64,000 nt of DNA from Gordionus sp. m RMFG-2023 (taxonomy: Eukaryota > Nematomorpha > Gordioida > Chordodea > Parachordodidae): NCBI RefSeq assembly GCF_954871325.1, contig NC_088775.1, positions 55,095,561 to 55,159,560 on the forward strand. The letters run 5' to 3'. The notes beneath the pieces are model-generated. The model searched no databases. It saw only the letters and a program-made list of their open reading frames with translations, and was not told the DNA's origin. The position numbers and the translations under genes were made by a program. Every line of letters begins with the position of its first letter. Position 1 is the first letter of the stretch. This document shows positions 46,517 to 57,998 of the stretch, piece by piece.

Positions 46517-47739
46517 CATAGGCGTAGCCAAGATTTTCCTAAGGGAAGGGGGAATTAAAAAATTACTGGAGGCTTTGTTCCCAGACCCCATTTTGGGCTG
46601 ACGTTCGGTCCGCTTTTTTCCGGCCTTCGGTCGGGTTACCTTAGTCTATATATATACTCATAAAATATTTTTACAAGATAGGAGGTTTTTTTAATAAAAA
46701 AAATAAGCCTGGAACAAATATGAAATATATTTTTATTAGTTTATATAAAATATAATAAATTACTTGTATATACATTAATATAAAACATGGTATTTATATA
46801 TTCCAAACAAGTATAAGAAATTTATTTATAAAAAGTAGAAATATAGTTGATATTCCTCTATTATATAGAATTAGTTGCAAAATACTAGGTAAAATACCAC
46901 TTTAACAGACATATTTTACAGTTAGCGAATATATTACAGTTAATATTTTAGCAAATTTTACTAATCAATGCTCTTGATAATAAATATAGCAACAATTTGC
47001 ATTCAATTATTTAACGCCATCTATTTATATAAAATAAAAATTGCTATTAAATCTAATCTTCATATTATTCATCCCACAATGTCTTTAAAAGATATTTTCT
47101 CATGTCCTTATCAATATTTTATAGTTTTCTGTGAAATATATAATTCGCTAAATTGGTAAAATTACTTAATTGTCATATGATAATTGATAAAATTAGATGT
47201 ACTCAATGACATATATATGTCATTGGATATACTCTAAATCTACGACATATAATTCTTGTTTGTATTGAGATTTAATTCTTTATTTAATTTATGATTTAAT
47301 TTTATCAATAGTTTTAAAATTATATTTTACTTTTATTAAGATAAATAAATTAAAATTACTCACTTTATAAAAAATTATATTTGATATATTATATTATTTA
47401 GTAATTTTGTGGATCTATTATTAATAATTATAATACATTTCACTTTTGTCTTTAATATTCCATTTCTTAAACATTTCTGGTTCACTTTTTTTACATAAAA
47501 ATGCTCTTTTCCCAAAATTTATAAATTATGATGGATAGTTTTATAAAAAAAATAACAAATTTTACTTTCTTTCTTCCAAATTATTGTTTAAGATATATGC
47601 ATACATTTTGGGGGTCAGGGAGTGGGGGGAGGACTAAGGGGCATATTTCTTATAAGCTTAAAGTGATATTTACAAAAAATGATAAATTTCTGGGGGGGGA
47701 GGGATTTCCCCTTGCCCCCCCCCCTTGGATACTTCTATG
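46517..47739. mobile_element. 1.2-kb hAT-type non-autonomous element
   Basis: Ends CATAGGCGTAGCCAAG and, reverse-complemented, CATAGAAGTATCCAAG, 13 of 16 alike. Exact 8-bp duplication GTCTAAGT at 46509-46516 and 47740-47747. Subterminal G/C patches include GGGCTGACGTTCGGTCCGC, CGGCCTTCGGTCGGG and, at the other end, GGGGGGGAGGGATTTCC. The interior is AT-rich with no transposase. The ends recall the CAGTGGCGTAGCC hAT branch. Confidence 0.9.
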
Positions 47740-47747
47740 GTCTAAGT

Positions 47748-48690
47748 ATAACATAAAAAGTCTAAATATAACATAAAAAGTTCAACAGAATAACGTAAAA
47801 ATATCCTTGACATCATTGCGATAATAATCAACTAACATAAAAATAATAAACCTTATATTACAATAATATGAAATAAAAAAAATTTGATTAATAAAATCTT
47901 TAGATGAAAATTAAATTTTTACATATAATATTTTTTATACTTCAAACTACCAAATGAGAAATTGAGGCATCTCTCAGTTTACCTTAATTTTAATAAAGTG
48001 ATCGAAACGATTAAAGTATCCTCTAATTCTAAAACCATTAGATATAGATTCGAAAATAATTTATAAATAGTTAATAAACATATATGAATCATCTCGACAA
48101 CAAAAGAACATTTAATGAACATTATAAAGAAAATTTATTACCAATTATTCGATATATTAATTTTAATATCAAATATCACTTCCCTCACGATTTATATATT
48201 ATTTTAAGGGGAAGGCATACCCAGTTTTTAGTTCTACTTAATTTACTTAAGAATAATTAATAATTATTTATCTGAACATACATGTGTTTTGATATTGACT
48301 TTTAGTTTAGTGTAGAGTATTTTTTTGCATTTTGTTAATTTTATCAATGAAAAAAGGCATTATGGGTATTATTCTTATGAAATATAAAAATGAGATATAA
48401 AAATGAGATATAAAAATGAGATATAATTTAATATTGTAGCATGAGGGTTTTTTTATTTTTCTAAGATAAAATGTTAAAGTATTAATAATTTATATAAAAC
48501 GAATTATAAATTTAATATAATTTTACATTAGATTATATAAAAAGTTAATTGTTCAATTTTCGTTAAAGTATTTATCACTACTATATACTCTATATGATTG
48601 ATATAAATGACTCGCTTTTAACCATACCTCCAAAAAGGCCAATGCGGTACAGATATATTTAATATTTAAGTAAAAAATTTAAATTTGACA
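47748..48690. other. AT-rich stretch, no gene
   Basis: Contains a 13-bp tandem repeat, ATGAGATATAAAA, about four copies at 48377-48425. No coding or element ends recognised. Confidence 0.6.
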
Positions 48691-48699
48691 TCTGTCAGA

Positions 48700-49660
48700 A
48701 TATATGTCAACCAAACCCATTTCAAATAAACCATGCTGCTCATTTTTTTTATGGTAGGTTGAATACAAAAGTGTGTCGCCTCACCGCTGCTGTTTAATAT
48801 AGTCATGAATAAAATAATTACCGATTCGCTGGGGGCCGCAAATCTTTTAAAACTTGGATCCAATCAATCATGGTTCTTGGGAATAGGATGATTTGTTATG
48901 CGGATGACTTAGTGATGATTGCTAAAAGCTTGGAGGAGGCTCAAAATTTGGTTTTGATACTAAATTCCTTCAGTTTAAAAGTCGGATTGGATATAAACTA
49001 TGCCATCGCCTCATGCACATCCTTTGAGCGATAGGGTGGTAAGAGGAAAGTTCGTTAAGGTGGTGTCCTTCTATAAATATCTTGGGGTCAACATAGATAA
49101 TAGAGGTAGCTGCATAGATGAACTAAAAATAAGAATTCAAAATGCAAGAGCAGCCTTTTACAAATATTTCAAACTGTGGAAATCCAGGGAGATATCGGTT
49201 TACACTAGGTTACGAATCTTTAATTCAACCATCATTCCAATTCTCCTTTACGGCAGTGACATATGGGAGATAACGAAGACAGAGACCAGGAGACTACAGA
49301 CGTTTGTTAATAAATGTCTTAGAATAATAAATGGCATCTTATATCCCAACATTATCTCTAATGATAACTTGGGAGGTCACGCCACACTCAAATACTTGTG
49401 GCTTTAAAAAAGAAGCGCCTCACCCTTTTCTCTCATATTATAAGGAATCATTATAATAGCCTGGTACTCTAGGCCATAAATTGGTTATATTCCTTCAACG
49501 GCAAAACTTATGGGAAGTTTAAAACTTTATGATTCTATAGGGCAATAAAGGACATAATGGATTTAAACCTAAATACAAAACAGATTCTAAAGCTGAATAA
49601 AGATAAGAGGTCGATAAAGATACTATTAAAGATTAAATCAAATTATTTAAATCTCTCATA
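48700..49660 (+). mobile_element. LINE fragment, reverse transcriptase to thumb
   Basis: Plus-strand remains of a LINE from just before the catalytic motif to the C-terminus. 5' truncated and broken by shifts and stops. Same family as the longer copy at 51860-54480. No poly-A tail or target duplication was identified. Confidence 0.8.
48750..49640 (+). pseudogene. LINE reverse transcriptase, C-terminal part
   Basis: 48790-48860 gives SPLLFNIVMNKIITDSLG-like sequence in shifted frames. 48885-49000 reads RMICYADDLVMIAKSLEEAQ, with the catalytic YADD. 49000-49407 is open and reads VVSFYKYLGVNIDNRGSCID, then FYKYFKLWKSREISVYTRLR and IFNSTIIPILLYGSDIWEIT: the KYLG / LW..R.IS / LLYG.W order of the thumb region. 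LQTFVNKCLRIINGILYPNI leads to the tail. After 49407 further stops occur. Confidence 0.8.
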
Positions 49661-49679
49661 AACCCCTCCTAGAAACAGG

Positions 49680-50094
49680 TTATTTTTTGCTTTTGTTTAC
49701 TTTCCTTTCTTTTACTCTCGCTTCTCATCCTTTATCTGACTTATTTTTCCTTTCCATTCATTATTTAAATTTCCCATCATATATCTGATGCACCTTGTGA
49801 TTAAAATAGGTCCTCCTTTGCCTTTAAAGTAATTGTATATAAGCATTTTATGGGTGTGGGCTGTGCTTTTTTTTGACCATTCCCCATCAGCCCACAGAAG
49901 TTTAAGTAATAATCCTAGGAGTAGGACTATTATGCGTACCATACAAGTACGTGCGGCTTGCCCACAAACGTGTGAAGAGCTCCTCATTTTTATTCCCATT
50001 TAAATTTGTCCATTTAGATGGATTAGGAGGAAAACCTAACGTAGCTCTGTTGTCCACAACTAGAGGGCGAAAACGTTCTATATCACGTATCACG
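49680..50094. mobile_element. End of a long-TIR element touching the RPE gene
   Basis: 50094 is the end of a TATCACGTATCACG terminus followed by TA (50095-50096), the same as the right end at 27294. Going left, AACCTAACGTAGCTCTGTTG, CACAACTAGAG, GATGGAT(T)AGGAGG and TTCCCATTTAAAT match the element at 25445-27294. The left limit is not clear; no opposite end was seen before the LINE fragment. Confidence 0.65.
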
Positions 50095-50100
50095 TAATAC

Positions 50101-50673
50101 ATGGGTACAGGTATATATAAACTTGGAAATCTATTTACTAGTGATGTGTCGAAATGTAAAATAGGACCATCCATTTTAAATTCTGATCTCTCTAATTTAA
50201 CATTGGAATGTAAAAGAATTATGAATGACGGTGCTGATTACATTCATTTAGATGTTATGGATGGGCATTTTGTCCCTAATATAACATTTGGGCATCCTAT
50301 AGTCAAGTGTTTACGTCAGAACTTACCACAAACCCCATTTGATATGCATATGATGGTTTCTAAACCTGAAAAAGTATTATGCTTTATTTACTTGATAAAT
50401 GTGATACTATATTCATTTTTTTAAATATAGTGGATAAATAATATGGCTGATGCAGGGGCACAATTATATACATTTCATTATGAAGCAACTTCTGATCCCA
50501 TAAAATGTATAAGGAAAATCAGAGAAAGTGGCATGAAAGTTGGAATTGGCATTAAACCTAAAACTCAAATTGATGTGTTGTTACCATATGTTGATCTAGT
50601 AGATATGGTATTAGTTATGACTGTTGAACCAGGATTTGGTGGGCAAAAATTTATGCCAGATATGATGTCTAAG
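50101..50673 (+). CDS. RPE: Ribulose-5-phosphate 3-epimerase, partial (exons 1-2)
   Basis: Interconverts D-ribulose 5-phosphate and D-xylulose 5-phosphate in the non-oxidative pentose phosphate pathway; cytosolic, metal-dependent TIM barrel. Exon 1 is 50101-50373, intron 50374-50430 (57 nt, GTATTATG...ATATAG), exon 2 50431-50673, followed by a GTAATATA donor. The 172 residues contain [15 protein letters not shown] (residues 19-33), [20 protein letters not shown] (H49, D51), [11 protein letters not shown] (H83) and [17 protein letters not shown] (154-170): three of the four metal/catalytic positions of the family. The last third, with the catalytic Asp of the IEVDGGV strand and the phosphate loop, was not found downstream in the window. 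It may lie beyond the LINE at 51860 or be lost. The residues before CKIGPS form an extra leader of about 14 compared with human RPE. The start lies 6 bp from a transposon end, so the true start may be elsewhere. Confidence 0.9.
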
Positions 50674-51859
50674 GTAATATAATTTTGCATAAAAATTATA
50701 TTTCATTGATAAAAAATGTTTTTATCAAATTAATATGTGAATTTTGCCCTAATTCATTAAGCATAGTTTAAGACACATGTTTGCAAATTTTTTTAATCTA
50801 TTTCCCATATCCCACATGGAACAGTTTTTAAAATATATCATTGTTACCACTGTAAGACTTTGTATCAGGAGAGACAAAAAACTATTTTAATTGTTGTTAT
50901 AATTATAAAATAATTAGCTTATTAATGAATTTTTACATTTAATTAAAATATGGAATAATTTTTTAAAAAAATATTCACAGTGACCCCCATGCTACTTGAG
51001 TTTTTGTTTTAAAATAAAGTGATTATTTGATCATTTGCTAGATTTTGATTGATTGATTTTTTATAAAAATTAGAGATAAATAATTGACTTAATTAAATTT
51101 CTATCATTTACGAAATTTGTAAAATATGAAATTTTATTTTGTAATAAATTTAGAATATTTTTTCTATACAAATTTGGTATAATATTAAAAATAAGATTAT
51201 TATAAAAGGTGCTAGAATAGGCAGGTAATACCTTTTTCAACTTGTAGGTATTGATACTTTGATGAATAATTAATTAATGGAATTTGTATAGTCTATTTTA
51301 TAGTCAGTGAGTGCCATTTCTGAGAATACATTAATTTGAAATGTATTTTACTTTTAGACAAATATCTTTTATATCTTGTCTTTTACAACTGGATCCCCTT
51401 GATCCCCTTGCTTATATCTTGGTTGGATAGAAGTATAATAATTTTTTGTCGCTGGGGAGGCTAAAAAATAATATTGAAAATAAAAAAAACAAAGAAAATG
51501 ATTAAGAAATTTGTTTGATTTATTGCTTTCTTTAAGAGAAAAATATAATAACATATTATAATTAGGGATTTACTGATATTTTTTATAGGAGCGGATCGGG
51601 CCGATATTTTACCCATTTTAAAATATTGGTTCTCGGCCAATATTATAAAATTTTCCGATCCTATCCGATAAAAAATGGCGTTTTTAACAAAAATAAAATT
51701 TTTAAAAAAGTTATATCTAAAAAACCATTTATTTTTATAAATAAAATTAAAATCCATTTTTATGTTTATTTTTTAATATTTATATTTACAAATAAAAACC
51801 TTTTCATCGATAGATGTAAAGAATGAATCTCATTATATAAGCTAACCACTTATAGTCGA
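50674..51859. other. Intron or 3' flank of RPE
   Basis: Begins with a good splice donor, GTAATATA. AT-rich, with no RPE exon recognised. 51590-51680 contains CGGATCGGGCCGATATTTTA and CCGATCCTATCCGAT, which resemble the subterminal repeats of the hAT family at 10058; a solo relic is possible. Confidence 0.5.
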
Positions 51860-51889
51860 TAGACTTTTTATAAGGCTAAGTGCTGGGGG

Positions 51890-52480
51890 AAAACTACTAT
51901 TAGAACTATGCCGTAATCTAGATCTTCTTGTCACGAATACTTTTTTCGAACACTCATGATAGAGAGAACACATATTATAGCCCATCATACAATACATGGG
52001 TTCTAGGCCGACAATTGGTTGGATAAAAAATATTAAAGGAATTAGGTTATGTTTAATTCAGACCACAAACTTCTAATTTGTAATATGATGATAGATCCTA
52101 AAATCTGGTATAAGAGGAAGAAAAGTAATGGAAAGTTAAATAGAAAACATCCCAAGTTAGATATTGAGGCCTTAGGTAATCAAAATATAAAGGAGGAATA
52201 TATAAAACAAATTAGAGAAAGTTCCTAAGTTTAAAGGACTCAGTCGACACCCTACCCTTTGACACACTTTGGGGAAATACTCGAGATTTTTTCATTCAAG
52301 CGGCGTCCAATTCCTTACCGGTCAAAGGTAGATACCCGGACTGGATTTCAACTGAATCAAGAAATTTGATTGCAAATCTCGTGGGAACAGGACATTACAG
52401 GAGAAATAGAGCTATCGGGCAATGGAAATAAATAATTCTTCTAATACAAATGATACATATAAAGCTTTCAAATGATTGAA
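51890..52480 (+). pseudogene. LINE endonuclease end and linker
   Basis: 51915-51945 reads DLLVTNTFF; about 52040-52090 reads FNSDHKLLICNMMI. The NT.F and SDH.L motifs mark the last third of an apurinic/apyrimidinic-type endonuclease. 52090-52480 gives YKRKKSNGKLNRKHPKLDIE and similar basic linker sequence. The catalytic N-terminal two thirds are missing upstream. Confidence 0.6.
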
Positions 52481-52639
52481 ATCCATTACGTCATTCAAGA
52501 AAGTGCAGTATTTTAAACTCAGTCATTATACTAAAACGTTTACAGATCCCATAGAACAGATGGAAATTTGGATATCCCATTATACCAACATTTATAGTGA
52601 AAGGTATTCCCCTTTATCAAATAATTCAACTAACTTAAT

Positions 52640-52910
52640 AACAATGTCCCCTCCTGACTATTCTAATCTGTCAACTTATCATCCCTCTATCTTTAACTTT
52701 TGGCCTCCAAAAGCAGCACTCCCACATAGTATTGTGACCCCATCCACGTCATGCGTCCAAGTTTCCTCTTACCTAAGTCCTCATACCTCTAACCCCTTTG
52801 TCATCCTCAATCTTCTTCCAATCAACGACCTTCTACCTCAAACTTCTGGCTTCCTAAACCAACACACCTACATAGTATTGTGACCCCATCCACACAATCT
52901 CCACTCACTG
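52640..52910 (+). repeat. Pyrimidine-rich patch with a 145-bp duplication
   Basis: CATAGTATTGTGACCCCATC occurs near 52727 and 52871, with flanking CT-rich sequence in between. It lies in the LINE linker and interrupts its reading. Confidence 0.6.
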
Positions 52911-52919
52911 ATCTATCAG

Positions 52920-52920
<1 letters not shown>

Positions 52921-52994
<74 letters not shown>

Positions 52995-52996
52995 TC
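52921..52996 (+). repeat. (TTTC)19 microsatellite
   Basis: Nineteen perfect TTTC units. The opposite strand gives a spurious KERKKERKK reading frame. Confidence 0.97.
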
Positions 52997-53169
52997 GTGG
53001 AATAAAAGTATAATAAAAAAATTAAAAATCATAAGGTTTGTGGGTAAAGACATGCATAGCGAATATTTGAAAATAGACCCAATTTTATGCGTGGAGATCC
53101 TCTTCCCAATCATTACCAGTCTGGAAAGAGGGGACTTGCCCAAGTGATTGGCTTACGGCTATCTTTATC

Positions 53170-54340
53170 AATTTCCCTAAAATAAATTGCCCTAAATATC
53201 TGGAAGACTGGAGGGGGATCTCATTAAATTCGATAATCTATAAGATATTTGTCAATATTATCCTTAATAGACTCAGACCATTCGTGGAACAAGATCTTGT
53301 AGATTCATTAGTATCATTCAGGAAGGGACATAACACACCCGAAGCCATTCTCGCGTTAAAAATTCAAATTGAGAGATCTATTATATGGAAAGACAATTGG
53401 TTATCATCGCTCTTGATTTTAGGAAAGCATTTGATTCTATTAGATACTCTAGTTTGTGGAAGACCTTGGAGGAGGTAGGCACGCCAACACATTTGATAAA
53501 TATGATAAAAAATATTTATAATAACTACTCCACCTGTTCCACGCAGGTCAAAAATCCTTTTAAAAATTGGTTTGAAACAGGGATGTGTTTTATCACCCCT
53601 TCTATTTAACTTTATTACAAACTATATCATAAAGAAAGTAAAAACATCTTGCTCGAAACAGATGTCCTTTGGGAATCTTAATATTCTTGCATTTGCAGAT
53701 GATTTTTGTCTGATGGGTGAATCATTTTTGCACCTTCAATTCTTAGTTGATAATATTATCGGAGAAACTGGAATCTTTGATTTAGAAATAAACATTAATA
53801 AAACTAAGATGATGACCTCATCATTCACCCCTCCACACGTGAATATAATTATACAAGGGAAGTCGATTGTTGAAGTACAACATTTAAAATATTTAGAAGT
53901 AATATTAGACAGAAAAGGAAACACCAAACAAGATTTTATAGTCAAATTAAATAAAGTTAGAGTAAAATATAGGTCCTTAATGAAAATATGGTCGTCAAAC
54001 CAAATATCAATTCCATTAAAATCCGACTATTCAAAGTTCTAATACTCTCCTTACATTATGGTATTGAAACTTGGAGCGATACAAAACAGTAAAATAATAA
54101 GGTGCAAACTTTTGTTAATAAATGTCTTAGATATATAACCAGAACCTTCTTCCCTCATAATACAACTAACTATATTCTATGGTCCAGGTGCGACACAATC
54201 CCATTATATAGAATAATAGAATACAGGAAAATAGAACTAGTAGGACATATGCTTAGACAAGCTCCTAACAATCTAATATATCAAGTTCTCTTTAAAATAT
54301 CCCCGGAGGAGTTAACCCATAAACTACCTAACCTATAAAA
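53170..54340 (+). pseudogene. LINE reverse transcriptase and thumb
   Basis: 53205-53400: WRGISLNSIIYKIFVNIILN, then SFRKGHNTPEAILALKIQIE. 53385-53575: IIALDFRKAFDSIRYSSLWK. 53572-54042: KQGCVLSPLLFNFITNYIIK and LNILAFADDFCLMGESFLHL, with the catalytic FADD, then ININKTKMM and HLKYLEVILDRKG. 54102-54338: MQTFVNKCLRYITRTFFPHN and KIELVGHMLRQAPNNL, the C-terminal NKCLR...GH.LR region. All RT motifs are present, but spread over three frames with stops. Confidence 0.85.
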
Positions 54341-54480
54341 ATAGTTGGTTCGGTAAGATAACTCCATCATTAGCGGAGATAAGCATATCTTGGGAATTCA
54401 TTAAGCGAGCTTCTACTGATAGGAAAACTTACAAAACTATTATAAGACTAATCTATGAGCATCTGACGAATGACTGCTGA

Positions 54481-55208
54481 GTTTTTTAGAAAGGTAATTA
54501 TATATCTATTTTAAAAAAAAAAAAATTCTAATTCTTTATCGATCATTAGTCTCTAACATGATATTTTAAGAATAGCTCTCCAATATTCTTTAACTGTTAG
54601 TATTTAAGAAATGATATTGTTCTGTATAAATGAGAATTGATTGAGAGGAAGTTATTTTAAGAAATGATATTGCTTCTGTATAAATGAGAATTGATTGAGA
54701 GGAAATTATTTTAAGAAATTAAGATACTCTATTAGCGGTTAGTTCAAAATAGTTATTATTTAGTTCCAATTTTACTACTTATAATAAGATTATTTTAAGG
54801 TTCATTCGTTGTCTAAAAGTATAATTCATCATGACTAAGGATACATAGACTCTTATAGGTAGATTAAGAGTGATTCAAATTATATAGCGAAATTATAATA
54901 TTAAGTTATATATCCAATTATACTATTATAGGACTCCAATACTAAGTGAGATAACCTGTATGTCTTTCACGGATTATAGGAAAATTAATAAATAATTATT
55001 AAATATTAATTATAAATACTTCCAATACTTAACCCTTTATTGTTACATTTCAAAATTTAAAACAACCTTCTATTGCTAACCTATAAAAACTTAAATAAAA
55101 TAATGACTGGACTTGTTTTTAAAATATTTTTTCGATATTTATTTAAATTATATATAATATAAAATGCAAAAATTACAAAATAATTTATAAATGGGGGAGG
55201 GACATTTT
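54481..55208. other. AT-rich stretch with a 60-bp duplication
   Basis: 54604-54716 holds two nearly identical units of about 58 bp containing GAATTGATTGAGAGGAA and TTAAGAAATGATATTG. No gene is seen. It ends at the piggyBac left terminus. Confidence 0.6.
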
Positions 55209-55269
55209 TGTCCGGTGTATTATGTAAATATAATATAAATTATTTTTTATTATGAAAAGAAAAAAAACA

Positions 55270-56459
55270 ATTTCTTTTCGTGTTAATGCATAGCGATACT
55301 TTGCAAATTGAACATTCCCAGGATGTCCTCATTTCGTCTTATGCTGTGCTACAGTGGTGGCACCGCTTTCTTAGTATTTTCCGGGATTCCGAATCAATAA
55401 TTTTAATGGAATTGTGATCCGATTTCTTTTTCCTTATATCATCAGCCACATATTTTTTATGGTGTTTTGCAGGAGTCGTTATTGTATTGGTCTGCAAGGA
55501 TGATGATACTTCCAATTCAATAATTTTTTGAGATAAAAGATTCTCGATAATTTTTAGTCGAAAGTTTTTCATAGTAGTATATTTATTTTGAAAATAATAC
55601 CTAAAAACTTTAAAATTCAATTATTATATATAAACAAAATATTTTACTTATGAATGGCAAAATTATTGACAATAGTGCCCGATGGTGGATTCCATAAAGT
55701 GCTTTATTTTGATTCTAATGATCTACACAACTCATATTAGTTGCGTAATCCTTAATTGTGGTTGGACAGGGAACTTGTATAATAGAACCGTTCTTCTCTG
55801 TGCGTGAAATTAACTGCAAATCCGAGACATCATGGAAATTACTAATTAACAACACGGGCTTACCTTCCATTTGATTACATCCAAACTTAAATATTATATA
55901 AGAATATAATAAAATAAATAATATACCATTGCTGGAGAAGAAATATTGCCTATCTCCTTTTTTCATTTTTTTTATCATCCTTGAACACTGGAAGATTTCT
56001 GCGGCTCTCTCTTATTGTACCACACGAATCAAACCCCATATTTTTCAGATATACCATCAAGTCAACACTTGAAAAAAAATTATCAAAATATAGTTTGTGG
56101 TTTTTTCCCACCAATCCTAGAGTCAATAATTTGACTACTTGGTTGTAATATTATTTTTTTCCCAACATTCACATCAAAATTAGAGAGGTAACCATTTTTA
56201 TCGGCTAAAGACCATAATTTGAAGCCTTGTTTTACCGGCTTGTTAGGAATGTATAGTTTGGCCGAGTGAAATCCTAGAACAAAAATATAAATAATTTATT
56301 AATAAAAACTCTTTACCTTTAAATATTACCATTGCCTCATCAACAGACAAAACTTCGCTTGGGTTGTATAGAGGCACGAATTTGTTTTTTAAATATGTTA
56401 TAACGGGCATAATTTTATGCAGTTTAAAATCTGGGGAGGTTCTTGGAGGCACTATTGTA
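55270..56459 (-). pseudogene. piggyBac transposase, catalytic and C-terminal block
   Basis: 56459-56318: TSPDFKLHKIMPVITYLKNK and YNPSEVLSVDEAMVIFKG (first catalytic Asp in SVDEAM). A 41-nt intron (GTAAAGAG...TTCTAG) joins in frame to FHSAKLYIPNKPVKQGFKLW and SLADKNGYLSNFDVNVG. Near 56160-55985: LYFDNFFSSVDLMVYLKNMG and ESRRNLPVFKDDKKN. Across another short intron-like gap, 55880-55715 gives NQMEGKPVLLISNFHDVSDL and IIQVPCPTTIKDYATNMSCV (piggyBac reads MGGVD). 55620-55270: a basic tail and a cysteine-rich finger, KRCHHCS...WECSICKVSLC, interrupted by one TAA. Decay is light apart from the insertions. Confidence 0.85.
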
Positions 56460-57321
56460 TAGTGCTGTAAACATTTTTTAAAAAATCGAACGCGTTCAAC
56501 GTTCATTGACAAAAATCGAACGCGTTCACGTTCAAATTCAAAAAAAGGAACGCGTTGAAGTTCATGAACGCGTTCATGCTTTCAAAATTTTATGATAAAT
56601 TTATAAATAAATGCCTTATATTTTTCAACACAATATATTAGCCATGATAAAAAATAATAGTTTTATTTTGATAATATAATTATAAATACAATATAATAGA
56701 GCGATAAAAAAATAAATTTATAAAAAATTTTTCTTATTAATTTTTAATAATAATTGCTTTTCAAAATTTTCATCTGATAGGCATGAACGCTTGGCAGTTA
56801 ATACAGCGTTAGCTATACTAAAAACTAGAATTACCTTTTGATTTTAAAACAGTGAAATATTTTTGATATTTGGGCCATGGTAATTCTAATTCATCTAATA
56901 TTGAATTTTGATTTTCAAAATCTGATGATGAAATATTTATATCCATGCAATTAATAAACTTTAATCTTATCTTCTCTAGCAGTAGCACGTTATGGTACGT
57001 TAATTGCAATATGAAAGAGGAAAAAGTAAAAACAGCTGATTAAAAAATATAAGACTTTTTTGTTAAAAAATTGGATTAAATATTAATTTTTCAAATAAAT
57101 AAAAATATAAGACTTTTTTGTTAAAAAATGAGGATTAATATTAATTTTTCAAATAAATAAAAATAAAAAGTGTTTTTAAAATTGAACGAACGTAAAATTG
57201 AACGCGTTCAAAAGAAAAGGAACGCGTTCACGTTCAAAGTTCGTCAAAAAAAGGAACGCCGTTCATCACCTTTTTTCAAAAAAACGAACTTCGTTCACGA
57301 ACGCGTTCGTTTACAACACTA
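56460..57321 (-). mobile_element. Second GAACGCGTTC hAT derivative, in piggyBac
   Basis: Ends TAGTGCTGTAAACATTTTTT and, reverse-complemented, TAGTGTTGTAAACGAACGCG. Flanks CTATTGTA (56452-56459) and CTATTATA (57322-57329) agree at 7 of 8. Same family as 21596-22778 but inverted, with a different internal deletion. 57009-56818 (minus) keeps the transposase start (MDINISSSDFENQNSILDEL), and 56825-56715 the C-terminal KRSCLSDENFEKQLLLKINK. Only one of the 31-bp GGTGATGAACGG units remains. Confidence 0.92.
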
Positions 57322-57572
57322 CTATTATATAATCGGCACATGCAATATTTTCATATAATTCTCTAAATCTATTATATGGCATAGACGATATGCATGTATC
57401 GTTCATAAAAGGAGATAACGACCAATGATGGCGTAATGATGAAAAAATTTTTAATCTCTTCTTTTTGGACAATATTTATCTATTTTTTTCTCTCCTGACA
57501 TGAAATGTTTTTTTATATTATATTAATGTTAGTATATTCCGTTATCATTATTATTAATTCATTAGTTAAGAA
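57322..57572 (-). pseudogene. piggyBac transposase, second block
   Basis: Reads FLTNELIIMITEYTNINI. After a poor stretch comes HHWSLSPFMNDTCISSMPYN, then RFRELYENIACADYII, the W.....M....F...MP.NRF..I...LH region before the catalytic domain. Bounded by hAT insertions on both sides. Confidence 0.75.
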
Positions 57573-57998
57573 TAGGCTTACAAAAAAACGAATCGAATAT
57601 TTGTGCTATTCGTATTTGTACGAATAATAAAATCATTATTCGATTCGATTCGTCAAATATTCGATTCGATAATTATTCTAAAGCTTATAAAAAATAGATT
57701 ATATTTTGCAAAAAATAATTATAAACAGATGTGGATGTTTTGAAATGACACTTTAACTAAAAAAAACTAAACTAATTGTCATTAGCATATCAAAATTTAC
57801 AGAAAATAAGCGAAATAAAACCCAATAATTTTATAAACGTTATTCAAACAAGTTGGCCAAAATCACCTGATTTTTAGAATTAGAATTGCTTATAGAAATA
57901 TCTAAATTTTTTGCTATACATTATTTCTTCAATCTAATATTCCAAATTTTATTAAAATTTTTTTTTATAAACCAAAATATAGTACATAAAAAATACAA

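Larger units (their letters stand above)
51860..54480 (+). mobile_element. LINE with AP-endonuclease and reverse transcriptase, broken
   Basis: Order on the plus strand: endonuclease end, linker, reverse transcriptase, thumb, tail. This matches the RTE-like layout of one long frame. It is split by many shifts and stops, and a (TTTC)19 microsatellite sits in the linker. If the RPE gene continues rightwards, this LINE lies inside one of its introns. Confidence 0.8.

Noticed and set aside
51461-51826. Frames on both strands rich in Phe/Ile/Lys
   Set aside because: Overlapping A/T-driven frames on both strands with no family resemblance.
52916-53143. Minus-strand reading frame rich in Lys/Glu/Arg
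   Set aside because: It is the translation of the (TTTC)n microsatellite and has no other protein-like content.
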